The notes beneath the pieces are model-generated. The model was not told the origin of the DNA. It did no database searches and saw only the letters and a list, made by a program, of their open reading frames with translations. From Dehalococcoidales bacterium (GTDB lineage Bacteria > Chloroflexota > Dehalococcoidia > Dehalococcoidales > ARS1013), in assembly GCA_030641585.1 (NCBI GenBank), contig DAOWHE010000028.1:1-15924 (forward strand): a DNA stretch of 15,924 bases, in the 5' to 3' direction. The translations under genes were made by a program, and so were the position numbers. Positions 7,403 through 14,303 of the stretch are shown here, piece by piece. The stretch's first letter is position 1, and each line of letters opens with the position of its first letter.

Positions 7403-8099
7403 AGCCAGGATGAAGTTTACTCCGCTGCCCAATCTTTTTTTCAGCCAGCTCTTGCCGCAGATTGACGATATTGCCGAGTTGAAGGTAACCCTCCACATTT
7501 TTTGGTCGCTTTATGGCAAACGGGGCTACCCTCGTTTCACTACTTATCGGGAGCTGTTGGGTAATACAAGCCTGATGAGCAGCTTCAGAGAGGGAGAAAA
7601 ACCGCCTGATGAAATACTGGGTGATACCCTGGAAATGGCAGTTAAACGAGGAACAATCCTGCATCTAGTATTAGATAGAGACGGAGCACCAGAAGACGTT
7701 TATTTCCTAAACACTGAGTCCGATAGACAGATTGTGGCTAAAATTCGGAACGGTGAGCTTGTCCTCGCCGGACTGAAAGCTGGAGGACAGGCTTATCCTG
7801 ATATTGAGACCGAGCCGCCGCCTGATATCTTTACCCTTTATGAACAGAATATTGGTATGCTGACCCCGATGGTTGCTGAAGAATTGCGTGAGGCGGAGAA
7901 GCTCTATCCTCAAGGCTGGATTAGAGATGCCATTAAAGAGGCGGTTAATCAAAACATACGTAAAAAGAGCTATATTCTAGCAATTTTAGAACGCTGGTCA
8001 ACAGAAGGTAAAAGAGATGGAACACATCGGCGAGATTTTAAAAAGGCAGACCCGGATAAATATATCAAAGGCAGATATGGACACATGGTCCAGCGCTGA
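7380..8099 (+). CDS. DnaD-domain replication-initiation-like protein
   Basis: 239 aa. The C-terminal part (about 150-212) matches the DnaD/DnaB2 domain: IFTLYEQNIGMLTPMVAEEL, then a helix ending WIRDAIKEAVNQNIRKKSYI and AILERW. In Firmicutes and their phages these proteins remodel DNA and recruit the helicase-loader complex during primosome assembly. The N-terminal region (about 10-125) is probably a winged-helix-like domain (WSLYGKRGYPRFTTYRELL), but this is less certain. A basic tail follows position 210. The ATG at 7380 has GAAGGG at 7364-7369, ten bases upstream. It follows dnaB after the decoy repeat, and its last 83 bases overlap the next gene in another frame. Its position between the helicase and a DnaC/DnaI-like ATPase supports a primosomal role; a phage-derived origin is possible. 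Confidence 0.82.
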   Translation: MEQFKGFPARMKFTPLPNLFFSQLLPQIDDIAELKVTLHIFWSLYGKRGYPRFTTYRELLGNTSLMSSFREGEKPPDEILGDTLEMAVKRGTILHLVLDRDGAPEDVYFLNTESDRQIVAKIRNGELVLAGLKAGGQAYPDIETEPPPDIFTLYEQNIGMLTPMVAEELREAEKLYPQGWIRDAIKEAVNQNIRKKSYILAILERWSTEGKRDGTHRRDFKKADPDKYIKGRYGHMVQR

Positions 8100-9429
8100 A
8101 GCAGAAGAAGCCTCGGCAGGTCCAGCCTGCCCTATTTGTAAAGGGGCGGGATTTGTTCATCCTCTTCTGCCCTCGGGGAAACCTGATTTCAGCCAGGTTG
8201 TTCCCTGCTGCTGCACTCAGCAGGAACTAGATGAGGAACATCAGGCTCGTTTACAGCGATATAGCAACCTGGGCTCGCTGACTCACCTCACTTTTGATAG
8301 CCTACTCTCTCAAGGCAAAAGCGAGAATCCTATCAGTCAAGAGCGGTTTAGTCGTGCCTACGAGGCAGCCAAGGCATTTGCCACCGAGCCTAAAGGGTGG
8401 TTAGTCCTGACTGGTCCCAGTGGCTGTGGTAAGACTCATCTAGCCGCAGCTATTGCCAACCACTGTATAGCAAACAATTACCCTGTTTTCTATATCACAA
8501 CCCCAGACCTTCTTGACCACCTGCGCTCTACCTTCAGCCCAAGTAGTGAAATGCCTTACGATAAGTTCTTTGAACAAGTACGCAGTGCTCCTCTACTAAT
8601 CTTGGATGATTTAGGTGCTCAATCCGGCACTCCCTGGGCTAAGGAAAAACTGGACCAGTTGCTGAATCATCGCTTCAATAATCAACTACCTACGGTAATC
8701 GTTTCTATTGTCTCCGTTGAAGAGTTGGAGGATAGAATACGCACTCGCCTGGTTGCCTCCAACCTCTGCCAGATGTATGCCATTGATGAAGAACCGCCAG
8801 CCCTATTTACCTCTAGTTGGGCTCCTGAGTTTAAGCAGGAGAGAGACATGATTTTTGACAACTTTGATTGGAAGCGGGTTAATTTACCGATAGAACAGCG
8901 CCAAAATCTGGCAGCGGCGTACCGTTTAGCCGTTGACTTCGCCAAGTCACCCGGTGGTTGGCTAGTACTGCTAGGCGATAATGGCAGTGGCAAGACTCAC
9001 CTGGCAGCAGCCATCGTTAACTATCGTTATCAAAATAAAAAACCGGCCTTATTTATTGTGGTGCCAGATTTCCTTGACCACCTACGTTCTGCCTTTAATC
9101 CGGAGAGTAAGATATCCTATGACCAGTTCTTTGAAAGTGTGAGGAGCACCCCATTGCTCGTCCTGGATGACTTTGGTAAGCAGACAACCACACCCTGGGC
9201 GCAGGAAAAGCTCTATCAGGTTATCAACTATCGCTACAATGCTAGGCTAGCAACTGTAGTTACCACCAACCACTCAATAGAAGAAATACGAGAAATTTAC
9301 AGTCCCATAGCTTCTAGATTTGTTGACCCCAAAATAAGTACATTATTTAATATCACAGCTCCGAACTATTATTCTGGCGGGCCTGGTCAAAGGATGTCTC
9401 ACGGTAGCAAGAAAGGGCGCTGGAGCTAG
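8017..9429 (+). CDS. DnaC/DnaI/IstB-like helicase-loader ATPase with two tandem AAA+ modules
   Basis: 470 aa, about twice the usual loader length. A short N-terminal region with a probable zinc ribbon (Cys38, Cys41, Cys64-Cys66; CPICKGAGF) is followed by two homologous ATPase modules. Module 1 (about 90-250): Walker A GPSGCGKTH (133-141), Walker B LLILDDLG (193-200), arginine-finger-type RIRTRL (240-245). Module 2 (about 275-452): GDNGSGKTH (320-328), LLVLDDFG (380-387), sensor-1-like TTNHS with Asn418, and ASRF (432-435). Both share the signature PD.LDHLRS.F and an FFE.VRS.PLL stretch, so they arose by internal duplication. Module 1 lacks the sensor-1 Asn (VSIVS at 229-233). Such ATPases load the DnaB hexamer; IstB-type transposition helpers are related, but no transposase is present. 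AAGG at 8005-8008 supports ATG 8017; a later in-frame ATG (8077) is possible. Confidence 0.86.
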   Translation: MEHIGEILKRQTRINISKADMDTWSSAEAEEASAGPACPICKGAGFVHPLLPSGKPDFSQVVPCCCTQQELDEEHQARLQRYSNLGSLTHLTFDSLLSQGKSENPISQERFSRAYEAAKAFATEPKGWLVLTGPSGCGKTHLAAAIANHCIANNYPVFYITTPDLLDHLRSTFSPSSEMPYDKFFEQVRSAPLLILDDLGAQSGTPWAKEKLDQLLNHRFNNQLPTVIVSIVSVEELEDRIRTRLVASNLCQMYAIDEEPPALFTSSWAPEFKQERDMIFDNFDWKRVNLPIEQRQNLAAAYRLAVDFAKSPGGWLVLLGDNGSGKTHLAAAIVNYRYQNKKPALFIVVPDFLDHLRSAFNPESKISYDQFFESVRSTPLLVLDDFGKQTTTPWAQEKLYQVINYRYNARLATVVTTNHSIEEIREIYSPIASRFVDPKISTLFNITAPNYYSGGPGQRMSHGSKKGRWS

Positions 9430-9446
9430 GTAGCGAGAAGTAAAGC

Positions 9447-9475
9447 TTGCATGGTCAGCAGTGTTTTAGTAAAAT
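9447..9475 (+). promoter_or_regulatory. Candidate promoter for the HNH gene
   Basis: TTGCAT (9447-9452) and TAAAAT (9470-9475) are separated by 17 bases in the 79-base gap after the loader gene. The -10 matches at 5/6 and the -35 only at its first three bases. The predicted start near 9482 leaves a leader of about 27 bases with a weak AGAGAGAAG before the ATG at 9509. Confidence 0.3.
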
Positions 9476-9508
9476 GAGGCAGTTTTTACCTAGAGAGAAG
9501 CCTTAGAT

Positions 9509-10024
9509 ATGATAAACCGTCCTGTCCTGGTTCTGAATCAGAGCTACGAGCCATTCAATATATGTCGTGTCCGGCGAGCAATAGTGCTAATTTATCAGGG
9601 TAAGGCTGGGATGTTGGAGAATGGGGTGGGCTTTATCCACTCAGCCAACAATATTTTCCCGATACCCTCGGTAATAAAACTGGACCGCATGATTAAGCGC
9701 CCCCGACTTGAGAGGAAGTTGACCCGCTTTGGCGTTTTCCACCGTGACGACTATACTTGCCAGTACTGCGGCCAGGAAGGCCGGGAGCTTACCCTAGACC
9801 ACGTTATCCCACGATACCGCGGTGGCGAGCACACCTGGGAAAATGTGGTCAGCGCCTGTATCCCCTGCAACCGTCACAAGGCAGGCAGAACCCCACAGCA
9901 GGCCAGGATGAGATTAATCCATCAGCCCTGCCGACCACGCGGTAATACCAACTTTTTCATTTCTTACCACTATCTAAAGTACCTAAAGTACCGAAGCGAG
10001 TGGCAAAAATACCTGCCCCAGTGA
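9509..10024 (+). CDS. HNH endonuclease family protein (McrA/COG1403-like)
   Basis: 171 aa. The N-terminal region (1-70) has MINRPVLVLNQSYEPFNICRV, typical of a stand-alone HNH family widespread in bacteria. The HNH core follows: Cys84 and Cys87 (TCQYCG), TLDHVIPRYRGG with Asp97-His98, WENVVSACIPCN with Cys117, Cys120 and Asn121, then HKAGRTP. The four cysteines bind a structural zinc, and the His/Asn residues coordinate the catalytic metal. The DNA target and role are unknown; members are neither homing-endonuclease- nor restriction-specific by sequence alone, and no methyltransferase is adjacent. It is the last plus-strand gene before a convergent junction with ricT. The 84-base gap (10025-10108) shows no convincing terminator hairpin. 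Confidence 0.87.
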   Translation: MINRPVLVLNQSYEPFNICRVRRAIVLIYQGKAGMLENGVGFIHSANNIFPIPSVIKLDRMIKRPRLERKLTRFGVFHRDDYTCQYCGQEGRELTLDHVIPRYRGGEHTWENVVSACIPCNRHKAGRTPQQARMRLIHQPCRPRGNTNFFISYHYLKYLKYRSEWQKYLPQ

Positions 10025-10108
10025 CCAGCTAATTAAGCCAGCGACACAAATATAACAAAACGATAGCAACGGCTTCTTGCCTCTTGAAATTCTGGTTAAT
10101 GAGGACCT

Positions 10109-10951
10109 TTAACCCGGCCGCTTATTATTTGCCCGCTTATTACTAGTAGTCTCATTAAGAGTGGTAACCTCACTAAGGGGCAGTTCTACCCTGGCACCAC
10201 TCTCCAGCTCAACCAACACCGTTTCCTTCAGAGGATTACCACCGATCACACTAGCCGCCCCCACAGCAGTAGAGACGCTCTGTCCTGCATTGGGCATTTT
10301 CGCCTTCATAGTGCGGTACTGCTCACACTCATAGCCCAGGCAGCACAGCAAGCGACCACAGATACCGGAAATCTTCATCGGGTTAAGGGGTAGATTCTGC
10401 TCTTTGGCCATCTTAATTGAAACCGGGCTAAGCTCACTCAGGAAAGTGGCACAACAAATAGACCGACCACAGCGGCCAAATCCACCCATCAGCTTGGTTT
10501 CATCCCTGGGTCCTATCTGCCGCAGCTCCACCCGTAGCTTCAGCCGGTTACTTAATTCCCGAACCAGCTCACGGAAATCAATTCTCCCCTCGGCGCTGAA
10601 GAAAATGGTAAGACGACTGCCATCAAGGTTATATTCAGCCGATAAGAGCTTCATCGGCAGCTTTAGCTTGCCAGTCAGCTCAGCACAAACGGTCAGAGCC
10701 TCTTTCCCCTTCTCCTCAAGTTTGCCAGCATGCTCTCTCTCCTCAGCCTCTGCCTTGCGCACCACCGGCCTGAGCGGCTTGGGTATCCCGTTAGCCTTCA
10801 CCTGCGAAGGAATAACAACCACCCGTCCCAGCTCCAGACCACGGGCCGTCTCAACGACTACGCCGTCATTTACCTCCAGGTCAATACCTGATGTGTCAAA
10901 GTAATATACTCTACCAGCCCTTTTGAAACGGACACCAACAATATCAGCCAT
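10109..10951 (-). CDS. ricT: PSP1-domain iron-sulfur protein RicT (YaaT)
   Basis: 280 aa from the preferred start. The family protein RicT acts in Bacillus with RicA and RicF in a [4Fe-4S]-containing complex that affects RNase Y-dependent mRNA processing. The cysteine signature is intact: GGFGRCGRSICCATFL (Cys161, Cys166, Cys167) and ISGICGRLLCCLGYEC (Cys198, Cys203, Cys204, Cys209), with the invariant PVSIKMAKEQNLPLNP between them. Upstream is the PSP1 fold beginning MADIVGVRFKRAGRVYYFD. The start at 10951 has AGGGAG (10958-10963) six bases upstream; a longer frame from a TTG at 11008 adds 19 residues of unlikely sequence. It lies just downstream of holB, the arrangement known from Bacillus (holB-yaaT). 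No ricA or ricF homologue is visible here, so the partners are unknown. Confidence 0.93.
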   Translation of the reverse strand: MADIVGVRFKRAGRVYYFDTSGIDLEVNDGVVVETARGLELGRVVVIPSQVKANGIPKPLRPVVRKAEAEEREHAGKLEEKGKEALTVCAELTGKLKLPMKLLSAEYNLDGSRLTIFFSAEGRIDFRELVRELSNRLKLRVELRQIGPRDETKLMGGFGRCGRSICCATFLSELSPVSIKMAKEQNLPLNPMKISGICGRLLCCLGYECEQYRTMKAKMPNAGQSVSTAVGAASVIGGNPLKETVLVELESGARVELPLSEVTTLNETTSNKRANNKRPG

Positions 10952-11020
10952 TCTAATCTCCCTGTTTCTTTTCCGCCAAAAATGGTTAGGTAACACCATT
11001 AGCCCCAACCATTCAGGGTT

Positions 11021-12052
11021 TTATCTTATAACCCGATCCCCTTGCCCCCTGGGCATACCAAGCATTAAAACCTCCAGCACCAAGCGCGGATTGGCATTCT
11101 GCTGTAGCTCATCTCCAGCCGCCTGAAGGCTACTGATAACAGCCCTTATCTCAACAAGGCTAAAATCTCTAGCCAGGTCAGCCAGTTTAGCTTCAAGGTC
11201 AACATTGGTGATAGCCTCACCGAAGCCAACCTTAACCAGTAGCAGGTCACGCCAGAAATCAAGCCACAAATCTAGTATCTCCCAAACTAAGCCCCGTCGC
11301 CGGCTAAACTGGTCAGCTAGCTCAGCAGCATAGGTAAAACGCTCCTCATAGTCACCAATGATTATGTCAAGTAACCTGTCCAGCCTTTCACTACGCTGCT
11401 CAAGCAAACTATCATCAAGGGCTGCCGATAATGCCCAACCGAAACAGCCATGGCACAGCCTGGCTAGGAGTTTTGCCTTTTGCGGCTCAATACCCCAGCA
11501 GCCACTAAGGGCAGTCTCCACCTCACCAGTCGCTATAGGAAGCAGTTCCAGCCTCTGGCAACGAGAGATTACCGTGGCTGGAAGGAGGCTGTCATTTGCC
11601 GTTAGCAGGATAAAGACTACCCTACCTACAGGCTCTTCCAGGGTCTTAAGCAGACAGTTAGCCGCTTCAATTGACAAGTGCTCAGCCCCATCAATAATAA
11701 ATACCTTACACTTGCCCTCAAAGGGTGGCAAGTTGGCCTGGTGCTGCACCTGCCTAATCTGGTTGATACTGATCTCGGTCCTGGTTTTAGCCTCACCAGT
11801 GTTACCGGCAGAGGTCAAACCTATAATCTGGACATCAGCGTGCTTGGCCGAGCCTATTCTCTGGCATGAGCTACAGTCACCACAAGGCGGCTCAGATGCC
11901 TCACAGTTTAGCGCCTGAGCCAGATTTAGAGCCAGGGTCATCTTCCCTACATGAGGCGGGCCAGTAAAAAGATAGGCATGAGCAATAGCACCCTTCTCCA
12001 GGCTGCGCTGGAGTAATAATAGCGTCCTATCCTGTCCAACTACCTGCCACAT
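11021..12052 (-). CDS. holB: DNA polymerase III delta' subunit (clamp loader)
   Basis: 343 aa. A clamp-loader subunit that works with tau/gamma and delta to place the beta clamp on primed DNA. The AAA+ module begins MWQVVGQDRT; HAYLFTGPPHVGKMTLALNLAQALNC carries a P-loop-like segment (GPPHVGKM, lysine followed by Met rather than Thr/Ser). Next come the zinc module cysteines near 50-63 (C...CGDCSSC), KVFIIDGAEHLSIEAANCLLKTLEEP, and the SRC motif (about 163-165) that supplies the trans-acting arginine. The C-terminal collar domain (about 200-330) is helical and less conserved. Delta' subunits often do not hydrolyse ATP, which fits the altered P-loop. The start is taken as ATG 12052, ten bases after AGGAG (12063-12067); an upstream TTG at 12058 is only four bases from it. 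The gene sits between lysA (25 bases upstream) and ricT (69 bases downstream). Confidence 0.92.
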   Translation of the reverse strand: MWQVVGQDRTLLLLQRSLEKGAIAHAYLFTGPPHVGKMTLALNLAQALNCEASEPPCGDCSSCQRIGSAKHADVQIIGLTSAGNTGEAKTRTEISINQIRQVQHQANLPPFEGKCKVFIIDGAEHLSIEAANCLLKTLEEPVGRVVFILLTANDSLLPATVISRCQRLELLPIATGEVETALSGCWGIEPQKAKLLARLCHGCFGWALSAALDDSLLEQRSERLDRLLDIIIGDYEERFTYAAELADQFSRRRGLVWEILDLWLDFWRDLLLVKVGFGEAITNVDLEAKLADLARDFSLVEIRAVISSLQAAGDELQQNANPRLVLEVLMLGMPRGQGDRVIR

Positions 12053-12077
12053 GTACAAAGGTCTCCTGTCTTACTAG

Positions 12078-13394
12078 CTAAAGTAAATCACACCTGGCGA
12101 AGTCGTCAAAGGTCTCACGGCGCCGAATAAGACGCGCCTTACCTTCCTTCACTCCAACAATGGCTGGCTTGAGTGAGGCGTTATAATTACTCTGAAGTGG
12201 CAGGCAATAGGCACCACAATCAGGTATAGCTATAATATCGCCAGCTGAAACCAGTGGCAGACTAATATCTTCAACCAGTATATCGCCAGACTCACAGAAC
12301 CTGCCAGCAATGGTAACCAGCCCCACTTCTTCTTCCAGCACCTTATTGGCTACCAACGCCTCATATTTAGCACCATAAAGGACGGGGCGAATATTATCCG
12401 CCATACCACCATCCACCGAGACATAGCACCTGATGCCGGGTATATCCTTGACCACGCCTACGCGGTATAGTGCTATCCCAGCCTGTCCCACTATTGCCCT
12501 TCCTGGCTCAATAGTAAGCATCGGTGGTGCCAGCTTTAAGAGCCGGCATTTACTGACCATCTTGGACACTATTGCCTCAGCATAAGTGGAGATGGGAGGT
12601 GCTGGAGAGTCCATGGTATACTGTATGGCAAAGCCACCACCGATATTGAGTTCCTCAAGCTCAAAGCCATGTTTTCGCTTCATCTCAGCAGCGAATTCAA
12701 GCACAACCTCAAGAGCCTCCTCATATGGCTGAACTTCAAAAATCAGAGAACCCAGGTGAAAGTGCAGCCCGACAAGGTTCAGGCTGGGGGCTGACATGGC
12801 TTCAGTCACCGCCCTATCGGCACTGAATAACGGGAAGCCAAACTTACCACCAAGAACGCCGGTAGTAATATGCTCATGGGTATGAGGGTCTACTCCGGGA
12901 GTCAGACGCAGCAGGATATCGGGTATATGGCCTGTCTCCTCAGCCATTTCACCCAGCCTATCAAGCTCGTCAAAGTTGTCAACTACAATGCGCCCAACAT
13001 GATGCTTAAGAGCCAGCCTGATTTCCTCAGTTGATTTGTTATTACCGTGGAAATAAACCATATCCAAGGGGAAATCAACCGACCTGGCAGTGGCAAGCTC
13101 TCCGGCCGAGACTACATCCAGCCCCAGCCCCTCCTCGTTAAAGATAACCGCCAGAGCCCTATTCAAAAAGGCCTTGCTGGCATAAATGAGTGTAGTCTCG
13201 GAATAGCGCTGGCCAAACTCCGTTTTGAACTCGCGGCACTTGCTGCGCAGGCTAAACTCATCAAAGACATATAGAGGCGTACCAAACTCAACGGCTAACT
13301 CCACAGTGTCACAGCCGCTAACCACGAGGTGACCCTTTTCATTCACCTCAGCAGTTAATGGGAAGAGAGAAAGCTTAGCTACTTTAGTTCCCAT
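12078..13394 (-). CDS. lysA: Diaminopimelate decarboxylase LysA
   Basis: 438 aa from ATG 13394. A PLP enzyme that converts meso-diaminopimelate to L-lysine and CO2, the last step of lysine synthesis. The N-terminal alanine-racemase-type barrel contains IYASKAF with the PLP lysine (Lys74), HFHLGS, NIGGGF for phosphate binding, and IEPGRAIVG. The C-terminal domain holds the substrate-site motif CESGDIL (Cys367) and DCGAYC. All catalytic signatures are intact and the length is normal. A TTG at 13412 would add six residues, but it lies upstream of the -10 hexamer of the predicted promoter, so ATG 13394 is preferred; the predicted transcript then starts almost at the start codon. It is the first gene of a lysA-holB-ricT operon. 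The operon combines lysine synthesis with replication and RNA processing without obvious biochemical logic. Confidence 0.94.
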   Translation of the reverse strand: MGTKVAKLSLFPLTAEVNEKGHLVVSGCDTVELAVEFGTPLYVFDEFSLRSKCREFKTEFGQRYSETTLIYASKAFLNRALAVIFNEEGLGLDVVSAGELATARSVDFPLDMVYFHGNNKSTEEIRLALKHHVGRIVVDNFDELDRLGEMAEETGHIPDILLRLTPGVDPHTHEHITTGVLGGKFGFPLFSADRAVTEAMSAPSLNLVGLHFHLGSLIFEVQPYEEALEVVLEFAAEMKRKHGFELEELNIGGGFAIQYTMDSPAPPISTYAEAIVSKMVSKCRLLKLAPPMLTIEPGRAIVGQAGIALYRVGVVKDIPGIRCYVSVDGGMADNIRPVLYGAKYEALVANKVLEEEVGLVTIAGRFCESGDILVEDISLPLVSAGDIIAIPDCGAYCLPLQSNYNASLKPAIVGVKEGKARLIRRRETFDDFARCDLL

Positions 13395-13402
13395 TCCCCT
13401 TA

Positions 13403-13431
13403 ATAATACCAATGCCCTAATATGAAGTCAA
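13403..13431 (-). promoter_or_regulatory. Promoter of lysA-holB-ricT, predicted leaderless
   Basis: On the minus strand, TTGACT (13431-13426) and TATTAT (13408-13403) are separated by 17 bases, each a 5/6 consensus match. A start about seven bases beyond the -10 falls at 13395-13396, one or two bases before the lysA ATG (13394). The only purine-rich stretch, AAGGGG, touches the ATG and cannot act as a normal ribosome binding site, which agrees with a leaderless message. Confidence 0.6.
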
Positions 13432-13455
13432 TTTGCTGCCTTGAGACGGCACTAC

Positions 13456-13484
13456 TTTACAGACGAAATCACTTCATTTACAAT
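13456..13484 (+). promoter_or_regulatory. Promoter of the HAD gene, predicted near-leaderless
   Basis: TTTACA (13456-13461) and TACAAT (13479-13484) are separated by 17 bases, each a 5/6 consensus match. The predicted start near 13491 is about six bases before ATG 13497, and no Shine-Dalgarno site is present. The -35 element lies 24 bases from the -35 of the divergent lysA promoter, so the two promoters stand back to back. Confidence 0.55.
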
Positions 13485-13496
13485 ACCGTTGTTACC

Positions 13497-14195
13497 ATGA
13501 TTAAAGCAGTCTTTTTCGACCTCTATCAGACCCTAATCCGCTATGAACCACCGCGAGAAGAGCTTCAGGCGAGGGCACTCAACGATTTTGGCATCAAGGC
13601 AACCCCTGAGAGCCTCCGCCGACCTCTAACCATTGCCGATGAATTTATATATCAAGAACATGCCCGTCTTCCCATAGGTAAGCGCACCGATGAGGAAAAG
13701 AGAGCCCTGTATGCCCAATACCAAGGGATAGTGCTCAAGGAAGCTGGAATAGCATCTTCCAAGGAACTCATTATCGATGTCTTGAGCAAAATACAAAAAT
13801 TCAAATTCTCTCTTGTCCTTTTTGATGATGTCCTGCCTGCCCTTTCAGAACTTAAGAGCAAAGGGCTAATCCTGGGTCTCATCTCAAATGTAGATCACGA
13901 TATAGCCCCTCTCTGCCAAAAGCTAGGCTTAAGCCCACTACTTCAGATAGTGGTGACCTCACAAGACACCGGTTTTAACAAACCACACCCCGAGATATTT
14001 AAGGAGGCTGTAAGGCAAGCTAGCATCCAAGCTAAAGAGGCAATGTATGTTGGCGACCAGTACCAGATTGATATCATTGGAGCTAATGGCGCTGGCCTAC
14101 ATGGAGTGCTCCTTGACCGTAGCGGTTACTTTAACCAAATTACCGACTGCCTACGGATTCGGAGCCTTTCTCAGCTAGTAGAGCACCTGCCGTAG
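13497..14195 (+). CDS. HAD-superfamily hydrolase (subfamily IA-like)
   Basis: 232 aa from ATG 13497 (MIKAVFFDLYQTLI). The frame stays open upstream to 13422, but that part precedes the predicted promoter start and looks non-coding. Motif I is FFDLYQT: the nucleophile Asp8 is present, but the usual second Asp is Tyr10, as in haloacid-dehalogenase-type DxYxT enzymes. Motif II is LISNV (Ser130, Asn131), motif III is the Lys of NKPHPEIF (Lys162), and motif IV is VGDQYQID (Asp187, Asp192), which is phosphatase-like. A helical cap sits between about 16 and 105. The substrate cannot be told from sequence; candidates are a phosphatase with an altered proton donor or a dehalogenase-like enzyme. The dehalogenase option should not be assumed from the probable lineage alone. 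The next gene follows after 108 bases. Confidence 0.85.
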   Translation: MIKAVFFDLYQTLIRYEPPREELQARALNDFGIKATPESLRRPLTIADEFIYQEHARLPIGKRTDEEKRALYAQYQGIVLKEAGIASSKELIIDVLSKIQKFKFSLVLFDDVLPALSELKSKGLILGLISNVDHDIAPLCQKLGLSPLLQIVVTSQDTGFNKPHPEIFKEAVRQASIQAKEAMYVGDQYQIDIIGANGAGLHGVLLDRSGYFNQITDCLRIRSLSQLVEHLP

Positions 14196-14213
14196 AAATC
14201 GGCTAAAGAGGTG

Positions 14214-14270
14214 ATGCCTAATGTCTATATCCCTCAGCTTGAGGCAAGGGGGATTGAAGTAAACTATTAG
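14214..14270 (+). other. Tiny open frame between the HAD and PEBP genes
   Basis: An 18-residue frame (MPNVYIPQLEARGIEVNY) opens at ATG 14214 with AGAGG only three bases upstream and ends at TAG 14268-14270. It fills half of the 108-base gap. It contains a short inverted repeat, CCTCA-GCT-TGAGG (14232-14244). It could be a chance frame, a gene remnant or a leader; I see no family resemblance. Confidence 0.15.
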
Positions 14271-14303
14271 AAGTCAGATGCGCCACCATCGCAGGAGGCA
14301 GAA

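Noticed and set aside
8017..9429. IstB transposition helper from an IS21-type element
   Set aside because: No IstA transposase or terminal inverted repeats are present, and the neighbours are DnaB and a DnaD-domain protein.
10404..10904. 166-codon plus-strand open frame opposite ricT
   Set aside because: A shadow of ricT, very rich in Ser, Arg and Leu, with no family signature.
11358..11918. 186-codon plus-strand open frame opposite holB
   Set aside because: A shadow of holB; the protein is Ser/Leu-rich low-complexity sequence as expected from antisense reading.
13422..13496. Longer N-terminus for the HAD gene
   Set aside because: The added 25 residues precede the predicted transcription start and do not resemble HAD proteins, which begin near MIKAVFFD.
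14232..14244. Short hairpin CCTCA-GCT-TGAGG after the HAD gene
   Set aside because: A five-base stem with no T-run following it is too weak to call a terminator.
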